DNA of 64,000 nucleotides from Ophiocordyceps camponoti-saundersi (nom. inval.) (Eukaryota; Ascomycota; Sordariomycetes; Hypocreales; Ophiocordycipitaceae). The stretch spans positions 1 through 64,000 of the forward strand of contig PDHQ01000164.1 of the NCBI GenBank assembly GCA_003339415.1, given 5' to 3'. This document shows positions 13,124 to 27,900 of this stretch, piece after piece. Each line of letters starts with the position of its first letter. The first letter of the stretch is position 1. The notes under the pieces were generated by a model that saw only the letters and a program-made list of their open reading frames with translations, had not been told where the DNA came from and ran no database searches. The position numbers and the translations under genes were made by a program.

Positions 13124-16100
13124 CCGGTAATTTTTTCTTTTTCGGGAAGGGGCGATTTTTTAGCTTATACTAAGTTTAGGCGTTTCTCCTTCTAAGTTAT
13201 AAAGCTTTAGACTTAGATATTAAAGGTATTAGTATTAATTAGGCGTTTTAGCGCCTTATTCGGATTATCCTTAATTATAGTATTTATAAGGTTATTTAAA
13301 CTATTTATCTATCTAATTTCCTTAATTTCCTAATTCTTATAAGACTCTCTTATTAATATAATATTAATTATTAACCTTTTTTCTTTTATAGTCCTAAGCT
13401 TTATTAAATATTTATATAGCGAGTATAAGTTAGTATAAATAATAGTTTAAATTACGCTTAATTTAAATTTAGACTAAATTCTTATTAATATTAAGCTAAT
13501 AAAGATACCGATATCGAAGCTAGCTAATATCCTATATATTTTGGACGCTAATATAAATTATATTACCTTTTTATACTTCGTTAAGCTTTAGTAGATAATA
13601 TTCCTAAAAAGCGTAAACTTATCTTTACTACTAGTTTTTTATTTAAATATAATAATATATTTAATTTATAAGTATAAGTTAAAATTATTTATAAAAAAAC
13701 TATTAGTAAAAATATAAAACTTTATATTATTTAATAATATAAGGATATATTATAGTTTTTAGTTTTAATATTTTTATTACTATCGTAGCTTTTTATTAAG
13801 CTTCTCGTAATCTTATCTATTTAGAGATTATTTTTAAGTAATAACGGAAAAATTATAAGTAACTTCGAGTTAATAAATAGAGGTAATATAGGTACCTTAA
13901 GTATATTATTCGAGGTATTACTAAGCGTAATCTAGGGCGGAGTAGTTAATAAGTTAAATCTTAGCCGCTTAGCCTTTTTATTAAAAGGAGATCGAACTTA
14001 AGGTAAGGTTAATTTAAAATCTATTAAAGTCCGTAATATCCCTAGCTTAAAGGATAATCTTAGGTTTAGTATAGAACTAAGTAGCGGTTATTTACTTATT
14101 TTTTAATTATCTAAAAGCTTTTATACTAAGTATAAAAATATTATTAGTTTATAAACTAATAAGCTTAAAACGCGCTTAATCGCTATATTTAATAAGGAGG
14201 TAAGTATTAAAAATTAATATTTATATTTATAGCTATTAAAGATAGTAATTTTAATAGGTCCGAAATTAGTAAATACCGGCCTCCGTAATACCGTATAGCG
14301 GCTTAATAACGCGGATTATAATATTTAAAAAATACCGGTCTTTTATTTTAAGGGGAAATATAGCGATAATAATCTTTTTAAGGTTAGATCGTAACTATAA
14401 ATATACTTAAGTAATATTATATAAAGTTAATTTAAAGCCTAATTAAAAAATAGCTAAGGTAAAAGTAAGAATAAGCTATTAGCTAATTTATTATATTATC
14501 GGGAACTAGGTAAAGATAATATTTATACCCTTATTATTATAACTTACGATAATAAGCTTAGATTTTTTATATAAGTAATTAGTACTTATCCTCTTAATTT
14601 CCTAAACTATATAAGCTTAGAAAACGCAAACGCTATAATACTTAACGGTATTATATTTTTTAAAGGAAAAGATATTATAGCTAATAAAGTTATTAATCTT
14701 TTAGGTATTTAAGGCTTTAAAAGATTAGCTAGCTATTATAATCTTTCTTTTAGCTTAAAGCTTAAGGGATAATAATATATTATCCTTTTCTTTTTATATT
14801 ATAAAAGCGTTATTCGTAAAAAGATTTCGAGGAATATATATAGTAATCCTTAGATAGGGCGTTACTTAGGATAATATTAAAGTTAAGTTAATATTAAGAG
14901 GAGGTAAAGTTAGTATTAATTCGGGGCCTTTATATAAAGGTATTAGAAAAAGGCGGATATATATAGATTAGAAAGAATAAAGTTCGTATAGGAGATTAAT
15001 AATAATATTATAGCTATTAATAAAAAGAAAGGTATATAGTCCTATCTATTTACTAAGTTCGCGCTAAATATAAACTTAGCTATTTAAAAATAGTTATAGA
15101 ATATTAGAGATATCGGGGCTATTTTATATAAATAAAGCGTTATAGATTATTTATTAAGTATAATATTTTTAAAGTTTAGTTATAACTTTCTAAATAGTAA
15201 TAGCTTATCGTAAGGTAAAAAAGGTTAAAGCTAAGTTAGAGTATATATATAAGTAAGCTCTAAAAACTAAAAAGGTTAAGATAAGTTTATTAAGTTTTAC
15301 TATATCGTTAACTATTTTTATAGCTATTTATAAGATAGAATCTTAACCGATATTAGGTTAAAGTTTAGCTAAGATTACCTTATAAGCGCGTTAAAAAGAG
15401 GTATAATATTATTTAACTTTCCTAACTAATTAATATACCTTAATAAGGACTTAAGTATATATAATACTTAAGGTAGCGGCCTTAAAACGGAACTTTTAAA
15501 AGTTAAAGTTCTTTTTAATATTATAACGAATAATATTAAGGGGTTTAAGGTAAATATTAATTTAGATTATATAAAAGGTATTCTAAGTATTTTTCGCGAA
15601 GAGAGATAAGAGAAACTAAGTAGCTTAGAAAGCTATAGCTTAATCGATAGCGTATAAGATAGCTTATTAGTTAATATAGAGAATATCTACGATAATTTTA
15701 AAATTAAAATTACGGTTAACTTTTAGCTTAAATTTAAATTATTAGGGCGCGGGGCTATTTAATTAGTACTAATAATAAACTTTAAAGATAGCTTTAATAG
15801 CTTAGATATTAGTATTATATTTAGCCTAAGTAAGTAATTAGTATAAATAGGATATACTAAGGTACTTAAATTATTTATAAATTTAGTATATCTCCTACTT
15901 AGTAAGATATAATATTATTTCTTCTAAGGGTAAAAAGAAGAACTAAAAATAACCTTATTTACGTATAATAAAGATTTTAGTTATATTATAGATAAGGTAA
16001 TTTAAAATATTATAGAAGAATATCTTTAATTAATTTATATCTATTAAGTATAAGAGGAATAAGGTTTAAATAAGTAAGATATAAAATATAATCTTACCTA

Positions 16101-18600
16101 CCGGGGTCGTAACTTAAATAAAGCTAAAGGAGGTAATAGTTTAACCTTTACTAAATTTAATAAATACTTAGCTAGTAGTAAACTTATTAAGGGATAGTAA
16201 GGATATAAGAAGCTATAATACTTTAAACTAAGATTAACTTAATATTAATACGGATATTATACCGGTATCGATTAAAATACCTTAGAATATTATTTAGGAA
16301 TAGCGGTCTATTAAGGTAAAATAAGTAGCGGGAGCTATAATAAGTATAAGCTTATAAAGGTTATCTCCTATTAGGAAATATATATATATTAACTAATATA
16401 GTATTTTAGCTACTTAAAATAATATTAATAGTAAGTTTTCTATTAATTTTATAATTCGGGGTATATAAAATACTTAAGTTAATTATATAAATAATAAAAT
16501 ATAATATAAAATTTTAGTAAGTTTATAAGATAGGAGTATTTATCTATTATCGCTATTCTTTTTTAGTATTTTTTCTATCTTTTCGAAGTCTATAAGATAA
16601 GCGTTAAAATTAACCTTCGTGCTAGTAAAAATATAATAAGCTAAAAATAAATATCTAAATATTTTACGTTCCTTTTCCGTATATTTAGAAAACTAATATC
16701 TAATCTTATCGTAAATAAAGTACTTACGGTTCTACGAGGTATTAGCTCTTAAGTTACGAGTAAAGTTATTACCGCTATTATTACGATATTAGTTCGAGGG
16801 CTAGTTAAAGGTTTTCTAATATTAGTAATTAAGGTAAAAAATATTAGGGCTTAGAGCGTTAAGAGGAGGTAATAATAAGTAAGAGCTTTAAATATACTAT
16901 AAGCTACTAAATTAATAAGTTAGGGCTATTTCTAAAAAGGAATAGAGGTTAGATATAAGTATCTCTATATTTTTTATAAGTTTAAAAAGTATAAATTCTA
17001 ATTTAGGGACGCCTTAGTAAGCGTTAATAAGGGTTATCCGTAAAAGGGCGTTATTAGTATAATTAAAACTAAGAGTATACTAATAAAAATCTAATTTATT
17101 AAAAAATTTTTATAAGACTTCGTATAGTTTACTTTTAAAGTATAAAGTTTAAACTATTTAATAAGTAATAGATATCTAATTTATATAATAATAAGAGTAG
17201 TTAACGTTTATATTAAAATACTTTTATATTTAAAGATATATATCGCGGAAAGTAGAAGATTAGTTAATATAATTAAGATAATATTATCTTACTTAGCTTA
17301 AAAGAATATATAGAAAAATTATATAAAAATAAGATAGGTAAATCTCTAATATAAAGTAAGTATTTATAAAGATATAAACCTTATTATCTAAAAGGTTATA
17401 AGGTTCGCTTAAGTATATAGTATTCTTATCCTAAATTTTAGTAAATTAAGTAATTATTTCTAAATTAATATATATATTAGGAAATTTAATTAGGGGTAGT
17501 ATAGAGAAAGTAAAAGCGTCCGGTATAAGTTCGTCCTAAAATTAAGGTATTTTCGATAAAAGTCCTTATTAATATTAATAAAGTTTTATATTAGTATTTA
17601 AATAAGGACCTTAGCTATTAATATTAAGTTTAGCTATACTTACTAATAGTTTTTTAATAAGTATATTTAGTAAGGACTATATTTTTTAAGCGGTAGCTTA
17701 AAGGTCTTAGAATAAGTATATTATTAGTTACTAGGTAAGTTAAACTAGTAAGTTTTAAGATAATACGTTTAATTATAATATCTAAGGGTTAGGGATAATT
17801 TAAATTTAAATATTCCTAGCGTCTAAGCTAGGCCCTAGTTAAGGTACTATCTATTATTATAAAATAAGTATAGTAGTAGTTTAGGTTTCTATCTTAGTTT
17901 CTAGTATTAATCTTATAAGGATTATAAGTCCTAGTTTAAAAGAGGTTTTACTATATACTTAAGCTAGCTATATAAGAGGTTTATCTATATTTAGAAGTTT
18001 TTTAAGTTCTTTTAGGGCGGGTTCCTTAGATTTACTAATATAAATTCCTTATCTTATAAGAAAGCTTTAAGTAAGGTCTCTTATAAATACTTATCTTATT
18101 TCCTACGTTTTTATTTTTTAGCTATTAAAATATTATTAGAAAAGGTTAAATAAAGCGAGATTAGAGAGTTACTTATTACTTTTAATAAATAAGATAAATC
18201 TTACTATCGCTAGTTTAATTATCTCTATATTCTTATAATCTCTTAGTATATTATTATCTTAGTAATCTAAGTTAAACTAATTCTAATATTATTTCAGGAT
18301 CTTAGTATATTTAAATATTTCCTAAGTTAGCTAGTTATAGTATTTAAGGAGTTCTATTCTATTTTTAGGAGGGGTGCTAATAATTATAAGTAAGTTTTCA
18401 AACCGGCTTTAGATAGATATTATAAAATATTTAGGTTATCTTTTTTAAAAGTTTTAGAGGGGGTTTTATATAGCCCTTTATTAACTTTTTAATCGATTAT
18501 AGCTTACCTTTATACGTTTACTTTTATAAAAGTTTACTATTAAGGTTAATTATTCTATCCTTACTAATTTATAATTAATTAAATTTTAACTACTAATTAG

Positions 18601-19010
18601 TATTAGTTAGCTTTTATAATATATATATAGGAGTTAATAATAATTACTAATATTAAAAATATAATTTTTCTAATTTATAATATTTATTTATATCTTCTTT
18701 AAAATAAAGAGAATTTTATATTTACTTATATATAAAATATCCTTATATATACTCTTTTCTTTTATACTTAATATTAGATTAAGTATAATCTAATTTCTTC
18801 CCGAAATTAATCTAATATCGACTAAGAGTTTATTAAAGCTCCTATCTAAAATATTATAATAAAAATATAATCGAAACTTACCTTACTTCTTATTACCTAA
18901 GTCCCTCTAATACGTCCTACGTAATATACCCCTTTTCCCCCTATTCTAAGTATATATAGATTTTATTCTATACCTATGTAGATTTTAGTTATTCTTATAT
19001 AAGTCTAATA
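18601..19010 (+). repeat. 3' LTR (410 bp)
   Basis: Partner of 12,714-13,123, same length, mostly C-to-T or G-to-A differences. Confidence 0.9.
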
Positions 19011-19082
19011 AGTATCCTTTAAAAAGAGTAAGGGAGGGAGCTTACGCTAAGTTAGTTTTAGTAATAATAAAGTTTTAAGGTT

Positions 19083-20470
19083 AGAGGCCACGCTGGCGCC
19101 GAATATAGTAGAGATAGGCCCGACTAATAAAGGGGTAGCTAAGTTACTTATAGTAAAAGAGACTCTAGTTAAGGCGGCGGCCGCTTCGGCGGCTATTAAT
19201 ACTTACGTAGCTATAATAAATTATAGTACTATTATAGTAAAGAGAAATTTAGCTAAGTTTTATATCCCTTAAATACTTAAAGTTACTTTACTTTAAATTA
19301 CTTAGTTACTTAATATTAGCTAGGAGTTTTAGTTTTTTAGTTTTTAACGGAACTTACTTTTCGCTAACTTAGAGTTACTAAAGAAATATAAACTTAAGCT
19401 ATACCTTAGTAAAGTGTTAAGGAGGCGTAAGGGGCTTTACGATTATAAGCTATTACTAAAATATCTAAAAATCTTAAAATTAGATAAGTTATTCCTTAAT
19501 AAGGATAATAAACTAATACTAATAATAATTACTCCTAATAGTATATAGCTTACTATTACGCTAGATCTTATTATTATTTTAAGCTTATTTTAGTAATAAG
19601 TAACTTTACTTAAGCTAGTTATTATTTTAAGCTTATTATAATAGTAAGCGACCGCTTTATAGCTAATTATTACGCTAAACTTATCGTAAGCTACTATATT
19701 AATAGCGACTCTAAGTAAAACGCGCCTTACCTTAAATCTTAGTAGCTTTACGCTAAGTAAACTTATATTATAAGGCTAGTATTAGTTTATAGTTACTCTT
19801 ACTAATAAGGTAGCTAGAAAAGTTAAGGAGTTATTAAATAGGGGAGGAGATAATAGCTTATACTTAGTAAATATAAATTCTTTTAAGATATAAAGTAAAT
19901 TATAAATAGGGCGGGTAAATTAATAATATTATAATTATAATAATTTATATAAAATAAAGCTATATCTAGCCTTAATTAAACTTAAGAGTATTAGCGTAAA
20001 GTATATTAATAAGCTAGAATTAATATAAGTTAGTATATTAAAATATTTACTTTATAATTATAGTTATTAATAAGTAGTAATTAAGCTTTAATTATAATTT
20101 AATATTAGAGGAGATAAGCTAAGGTAATTTATAGCGCTATTTAATTAGTTAAAAGTATTAAAAAAGTAGATAATAGGTATTCTTTAGTTTAGTTCTATAC
20201 TAATATAAAGAAGAGATTATTTTTAGTACGCGCTTATAAAAGAGGAACTTTTTAAAACTAATTTTACCCGTGCGGAGTTACGTAATTATAATATTAATAT
20301 ATTTCGGTAAGTCTTTATATCTCTTAAGCGATTTTAGCTTATTAAGGTAAAATAGGAAGTTAGAAAGAAATAAAGTAAGCTTAGAATATCTTATATATAA
20401 TTAGTTTTTAAAATCCTCTTATTATATTTTCTAGTCTTAGTAAAGAAAGTTTATCGTAAACTTTTTATCT
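19083..20470 (+). pseudogene. RIP-destroyed former reading frame, unknown product
   Basis: Starting just after the 3' LTR, one plus-strand frame has no stop for about 190 bp (19,083-19,272; Ala-rich, readable as EATLAPNIVEIGPTNKG). Beyond that it is interrupted mainly by TAA/TAG at places where CAA/CAG would be expected. This is the pattern of a protein-coding transposon frame after RIP. GCCACGCTGGCG at its start keeps CA and TG. I do not recognise the product; a gag-type or other transposon protein is a guess. Confidence 0.45.
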
Positions 20471-23400
20471 AAAAATAATATATTATATCTTATCTATATT
20501 CGGACTTAATATATATATTCTTTTAATAGTTACTTAGCTTTTTATTATTTTATTAATTAATAAGGGGGGAAGCGTAATAAGAATTTTAAAATATTTTTAA
20601 AGGCGGTTTAGATCTTATTTAATATCGTTATATTTTTTAAGCGGCGGAGGGTATTAGTTTTCCTTTTATTTAAGTAAAAATTAAGTAAGGGAACTTAAAA
20701 CTTAGCTTTAAGGTAATAAATAGGCGTAGCTTTATAAGCTTTAAGTACTATCTTAAGGTATTATAACTATTTTAATCTTAAAGCTCTAGCTAAGCTTAAT
20801 AAGTTTCCGCTTATAAAGGTAATAATATAGAATATAATAATAATATATATAATAAGTAACTAAATAATTTTTATATAAAGTTTATAAGCTTAGGTAAAAG
20901 GGTAACTTTAAGTAAAAGTAGATAAAAGGGAAAAAGTAAGGTTTTAGCGGAGGAGCTTAGTATATATAATTCGTAGATAGGGTTTTTACTATAGCTGCTA
21001 ATAAATTTAAACGCCTAGGAGTTTTACCTCGGAAATAGGGTAAACTTAGTAATCCCCTAATTAAACTAGGTCTATCTTTAAAATATATTTCCGGGAAAAA
21101 TATATAAGCTTACTCTTTTCTAGCTCGAATTCTATACTATAATTACGTACTTATTATTTATATATTACTTATATAACTTAAAATTATCTTATAGTTATCT
21201 TAAAATTAAGCTTAATATTAAGAAAATTTATATTATTTATAAAACTAATTACTTATATTCTTTCCTTATATACTAGCTAATTATAAAGTAAGGCTATATA
21301 TAAGATAAATAAGATAGCGGAGAGCGGCGAATTTTAAGGAATTTTAGTCTTAATTTAATATAGTTCTAAAATCTTACTATTAAAGTAAAGTTAGGAGATA
21401 TAGTTTTATAGATAGCTACTAAAGAAAGCTAAGATCTAGTCTAAGAATCCTAAATACCTAAATTTAGTAATAAGTTTATTATAATATATAATATTAAATA
21501 CTCCCTTAATATTAAGTTATAAAAAGGACGCTACTTTTTTCCTAGCTTAAGTAGCTTAAATAAGCTTAATAATTATAAAAATAGCTAGCTTCGTAAACTA
21601 ATTCCGCTTATTACTTATCTAGCCTTTAAGGAGAAGTTAGTATAATTTTATAGCTTTAATAATTTATCGTCCTATTATAATCTTTAGGATTTTACCTAAA
21701 TAATATAGTAAAGATATAAGCTTATAAGTACTTACTTTTTAGTAAGCCTCCGGTTTTTTTCTAAATTTATATAAAATAATTATAATAGTAAACTATAGCT
21801 AAGGCGGGAAATAACTAAATTATATATACGCTTAGAAGATTATAGCTAGCTAAGTAGTAAAGATAAGGTAATATATCTTAAGAAATCTAATAGGAATATT
21901 ATTTACTTTAGCTACTTTTTAGAAAATTATTAACTTAAGCGTTATAAAAATATTAGTTTAAGTAATTTTAATATTAATAAAAAACTTAAATTTAAGTAAT
22001 TTAATATTAATTAGGGGTATACTATAAAGCTAAGAAAAGAACTAATTAGCTAAGATATTAGCTTTAGCTATATAGCTATTAGCTTAAAATTTATTAGTTA
22101 TTTTTAGTATAAGATAATAAATTAAATTTTAAAGGAGATTATTTCGGATATAAGCTTAACGCTTAATATACTAAAACTTAAAAGGTAAGCTAGCGATAAT
22201 ATAAAGGAAAGATTACTAATAAGTATATTTTACTAAGTTTATAGCTATTTTCTAAGTAAAAGCTATCTCTTAAAGCTATTACTAAAAGGAGTCCGAAAAG
22301 AGGGACTTATATTTACGCTAGGCCCGCTTAGCTACTTAAGTAGCTAAGGCTATAGCTAGGGTAAACTACGCCGCCTTATAAAAATAGGAAAAGGCGATAA
22401 ATAGTATTATTTAGTTAATAATAAGTTATAGTTCTTAATAAAGTTAATTAAGGGTATTATTAATCTTTATTAAGTTAGTAAAAGGGGAAAGTAAGAGGGT
22501 AATCTTAGCTAGGGACTTATAATAAACTAAGTCTAAGTTTACTTATTTTTATTATAAGCGCGGTATACGCGCTATTATAAATATAAGAATATTAACTATA
22601 AGAAATTAGGGAATATAGTTAGATTTAGTAAAGTTAAGGTCTAGATTAATATAACGTATATATAAGTCCGCTATAGCCTAAATTAAGTTTAGCGTGCTAT
22701 CCTTATATTTATAAAAAATTTAAGTATATTCTCTTTTTAAGGTAAGGAGTTAAAATTATAACTTAATTATCTTATAAATTAGCTAATTTAAGTTATCGGA
22801 AAGACTCTTATAACGGTCCTAAAGTAAGTAATATAAGTTAAAGTTATTAACTAATATATAATTAAGGTTTAGGGGAAAATTTTAAAAAATTAAGAGGCTA
22901 TTACTATAAGGAGTATTAAGGGGAGAGTAGATTAAAATAAATTAAAGTTTAGAGTAGAAAATAATACTTATCTAATCCTCCCCTATTTCTAGGAACTAAG
23001 TAGATATATCGTATCTTTTATAAATATAAACTAAAGTACGGCTACTACTATAAATAAAGCTATAAGGCGAAGTTTTAAGTAGAGGAGGCTTAGCACTAAG
23101 GTAGTTAATAGTTTCCTAGAGAGTAATAATATTATAATTTAATTTACTACTAAATATTAGCTTAGCTAGCTTAGTATACTTATTTATATTCTAAGAAAAG
23201 ACTTTTATAAATATAAGGAAACGGTTATAATAATATTAGTTTCTTTATTATAATTTCTTTATAACTTAGTTATAGATCTTATCTAGGTTTAGGCTAGGGC
23301 TAGGGTAATTAGTATTTCTACGCTTTCTTAGATAGTAAGGTTAAGTTAAATTAGAGATAAAGCTAGTTTATCGATAGTTTATATAAGTAAGATACTATCT

Positions 23401-23499
23401 ATATTCTAAGGGAGGGAGGTACTTTAAGCTTATTAGATAAAGCGTCTTATTACCTTAAAGGTATCCTTAATTACCTATATCTTAGTAACGGGGCGGCCC
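20471..23499. other. AT-rich decayed transposon DNA
   Basis: No open frame. Short GC-richer spots occur (for example GGCCCGCTTAGC near 22,320). Frames with TAA/TAG read as glutamine remain patchily readable on the plus strand, so this is probably transposon coding sequence. A GKTLI-like reading near 22,800 hints at an NTPase or helicase but is too weak to call. Confidence 0.4.
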
Positions 23500-24922
23500 C
23501 CTCCGGAGCCTAGAGGTTATCTATATTTCTTTCTAATAATAAACTAGCTTAGGGATATATTATATATAATAATATCCTTAGTTATTACTAATTTTATTAG
23601 TTATAAAATAGATTATAAGCTAGGCTTAGTAAATTTAACTAGTTATCTTTTATAATAAGCTCTTACTTAATCTTAGTATTTAATAGTAATAAGGTAAAGC
23701 CTAAACTATATAAGGTAGTCTTTACTATAAAAAATATAATAAAATAGGTATCCTCCGATTTTAATATAATAGTTATCCTCTTTCTTATAATTAATTACTT
23801 TATACTTACTATAAAGCTTAGGGTATTTATATATTTTAGTAATATACCTAAAATAATAATAATTATAATATTGCTAAGAGTAGACCGCGTCTAAGAATAG
23901 CTCCGTACGAAAAATCTAAGTATTAATAGCTAGCTTATTATCGTAAAGTTTATTAATATTAACTAGTAATTTAAAGCTAATAATAACCGCTATCTTAGTA
24001 AATTTAAGCTAAGGCTTAAGCGCTTATAAATAAGCTACGGGTATTTTATTAATTTATACTATTTTATTAAAGAGGTTATTACGTTTCCTAATAGTAAGGT
24101 TTAGAGGAAATCTCTTAGTAATAATATTATAGATTTTATCTACGATAATCGCCTTATCGCTAAAAATAAGCGTAACTTAGCTTAGGTCCTAAGTAAAGGT
24201 AGCTATATCTTTATTAAAAGTAAGTTTAATATCCTTACTATTAAGGTAATATATAACTAAGTATAAGTTAAAGTAAATAGTAATATTAATAGCTTATATA
24301 ATATTATATACTATTTTATTTATAATATTATCTATTATATCCGCTAAGCGAATAATAATTTCCTTCTTATAATATAAAGGAAGTTTCTTTTCTAAGTTAT
24401 ATAATAAAGTTAAAGCTAATATAACCTATACTTATATTTAATATCCTCTTTATTTTATTACCTATAATAATTTATAAAAGGTAATAATAATAATATTTTT
24501 AATTTCCTTATATATAATATAATTAATCTAAATTTAAATTTAATTTAATTTAAGTTCCTTATAAGCTATTATTATAGCCTAAGCTACGCGGAATATATTA
24601 GCTAATATAATACCTAATAGTTAATAATATAATTCTTTCTTATTTTTATTAACTAAGACTTATAATAATCCTTAGTTATATTTAGTATATTTTCTATTAG
24701 AGTTAGTATTTCTAGACTAATATATAGATAAATCTAACCCGCGTTTAGAGCGCGTTATAACCTTAGTTCCTTTACGAAAATTTCTTCCTCCTCCGCCGCG
24801 GTTATAACTACCCCCGGCCGGAACTTAGCTAAGCATAGCCCTACTCCGAATTAAACGGCGAATCCGATAACGCTAATATCTTATCTTTTTCTTTTAGATC
24901 GCGCCTTATATTAGGCGCGTGT
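23500..24922 (-). repeat. Inverted copy of the 62.6-64.0 kb repeat (gag-like)
   Basis: Reverse complement of 62,575-64,000. Correspondence is clear at CCGCGGTTATAAC/GTAACCGCGG (24,797 and 62,691), at GATCGCGCCTTATA (24,897) against TATAAGGCGCGATT (62,587), and at the outer end (23,535 against 63,970). Read on the minus strand, the GC-rich part is Arg/Gly-rich (near 24,780-24,820). That resembles the basic tail of a retrotransposon Gag, but no intact CCHC knuckle is visible. It adjoins another repeat at 24,922. Confidence 0.8.
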
Positions 24923-24939
24923 TAAGCTTCTAATAGCTA

Positions 24940-27900
24940 TTTTATAATCTTTATATTTCTTATATAAGTTAAATAATATTCTTATTAAAGATTAGCGAAG
25001 TTATATTAATAAAGCGGGCCTTTATAAAGTAAAAAAGCTTATTTTTAAATAGCTAAAAAGTTATTTTATACTCCGCTACTTAATTATAATAAATACTCTA
25101 AGCTTATTTAAGCTAATAGTAAACTTAAGCGAAGGTATATTTAATATTAAAAATATTAATATTATTTATAAATTTAATAATAAATATATTAGTCGCTTAT
25201 TCTAAGCGTTTATAAAAAGATAAGATATATAAGATAAAAAGTATTAAAAAAAGTAAGGAGCTTTAAGGGATTTTAGTAAAGATAAGGAAAAGGTTTAATA
25301 ATCTACTATTAATTTTTAAGCGGGGGGTATAATTAAAAAGGTAAAAGTAAAGGAAAGCTATAATTTATCTAAAAAAGCTAAAAAAGTTAAGGATTTCTAT
25401 TAGCTTAAAGTATAAAATATAATTAAAAATACTTATTATATTTAATATTTAAAAAAAATAAAGCTTTAAAAGCTTTAAATAATATAAATAGATTTTATTA
25501 GGAGAAGTAAAATATTATTAATAAACTAATTAAGCTAATTACTTATCTAACTTTATAATAAGATTCCTATAAACTCCGCCGCGCGGGATATTTTCTTTAT
25601 TATTATAATTTTAAAAATCTTACTTATAATATTAAGGAAGGAGATAAGGTAATAGCTACTTAAAGTTTAATAAATTTCCGGGCTTTTTCTTACTTTCTAA
25701 AAAATTATAATATTAAAAGTTTAATTTTAAGTAAAAAAATATCTATAAGTAATATATCTTTAAAAAAGCTTAGTTAAAATTATTATAAAAGGTTATTTAT
25801 AATTTTTTAGAAAGCTAATAAAGATATTATTAAGCTTAGCGGATTTTTATAATATAATATAAAAAATAATAAATTAAACCTTATTTTTAATAACTTAAAA
25901 GGGAATATTTATTAAGAGGAAAAGGTTAGAGATAAGAAAATATAAAATATTTTCTAAAAGATAGGGAAAGAACTTATAAGCTAAGAGCTTTAATTTTTTA
26001 GAGAAAAATAATTAGAAAGCGGAGTTTATATTTTATTAAAAAGGAAATATATATAAGCTTTAAAAAAGCTTAGCTATAAAGTTTTACTTACTAAGCTATA
26101 AACTATATAATAATAAAGTTATTATTTATAAAAATAAAAAATCGCTTTTAGTTATCTTTTTTTACTTTCCTAGAAAATAATTTTTATTATATTATAATAT
26201 TTTAATATATTTACTAATAATAAAAATTTAGCTATATTTATTAATACTACTTAGTATATTTTATATTTAAAATTATAAAAATAATTTTTAAGGTTTATTA
26301 TAAATATAAGTAAAAATTATATTATTAAGGTAATTTCGGAATTATTAAGTTAGCTATTATATTTAATTAATTATATAGCTATATTATTAATTTTTTAATA
26401 TTTATTATAAACTCCGCTTAAATAGTAGAAAGTAAAACGCGGTTTTTTATTTTTATTTATAAAATATTAAAATTAAAATATTTCTAATATAATATTAATA
26501 TAAAGTTTAGGAAAAGAGGGGTAATAAATAATATAAATTAGAAAATATAATTAAAGCTAAGAAAATTAAAATCTAAGCTAAAATATATAAGGAAATAGTT
26601 AAGCGTATTTTAGATTAAGTTAATAATATTAGCTTTTCGCTTATATACCTCTTAAATAATTTTATAAAAAAAAGTAAGGAGTTTAAAGTAAAGTTAATAG
26701 AAAATAAAAAAAAGCTTTATAAAGTAAAAAGAGGTATATTTATAAAGGTCCTAGGAGAGGTAATAAGTATTAAAATTATTAAGGATAATTAGTAAAGCGG
26801 AGGCGGAGGTAAAGTATAAGGAGGGAAAAGGAGATAATAAATATAAATAAGGTTTAATATATATTCTAAATAGTAAAAAATAGATAATAAATACTTAAGG
26901 CTTATTATAAAAGGAAACTTTAATAAAGTTAAGTTTTATAATAAGGTTTTAGTTATTAATTTTATATTATTTATATATATAAAAGAAAGCTTTATTTTTA
27001 CCTTAAATAAAGCGGTAAAAAGCGAGTTTAGAAAGCGGAGGGCGATTATATATATTAGGCTAAAATTTTTATATAATAATAATATTATAACTCTTTTTAC
27101 TAAATAAAGTAAGCTAAATAAAATAATTAATTTTTTAGATATTTTATAATAAAGTTATAATTTTTATAAAAACTAAATATTAAAAATAGTTATTTATAAT
27201 TACTTTAGTTATATAAAGTCTGCTAATATAAACTTTATTTAAAATTATAAAGCTAGTTATAAGTTATAAAATTTATTATATAGCTTAAAACTTTTATAAA
27301 TATTATTAAGTTAAGAGCTTTTTAAAAAGACTTAAATAAGTAATATATTATAAAAGGATTACTAAGGCGTATTTTTAAGGGATTTATAATATACTCGCTT
27401 TCTTAGAAAAACTATAATAAAGCTTTCGCTATTTTTATAAAATTACCGCTAAGTAAAAGCTAAAAGTTAAGCGGCTTATAATAATTAAAAAAGGCGAGGT
27501 TTATTAGAGAAGCTAAACTTAATATAGCTTTACTATTTCTAAAATTCTAAGTAATCTTTTAACTATATAAAATATATACCTTTATATAAATTATAATAGT
27601 AAGGTTTTTCTTTTTTTTATATAAAGTAATTTTCTTCTTTATTATTATATAAAATAGTTATATAATATTTATATTAAAGGGGCTTCTAATAATATTTAAT
27701 AATATACTTAAATTAAAAATATTTATAATATTACTTAAGGTATATAAAATCTTTATAAAATTTATAATAAATTATCTTTATATTTATAATTACTTTATTT
27801 AAGTAAAGCTTATTTATATTTTTTACGCTATTAAAGCTTATAATAAAATAAGTTTATAAAGCTTCTTTACTAGCGGTATATTAAAATTAAAGCGCTTTTG

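Larger units (their letters stand above)
12714..19010 (+). mobile_element. Complete RIP-inactivated LTR retrotransposon
   Basis: Two direct LTRs of equal length (410 bp) bound 6.3 kb. They start TATTAG and end CTAATA, which are RIP products of TGTTAG and CTAACA. Flanking 5-bp sequences are GGTAT (12,709-12,713) and AGTAT (19,011-19,015), a target duplication with one RIP-type G-to-A change. The interior holds long former frames on the plus strand (for example about 15,590-16,400) broken by TAA/TAG. I could not identify reverse transcriptase or integrase motifs, so the superfamily is open and the element may be non-autonomous. A 2.3-kb inverted fragment of the same family lies at 50,103-52,393. 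Confidence 0.88.

Noticed and set aside
22780..22830. GKTLI-like reading suggesting a helicase or ATPase
   Set aside because: An isolated five-residue match in a stop-filled frame, with no Walker B or helicase blocks around it.
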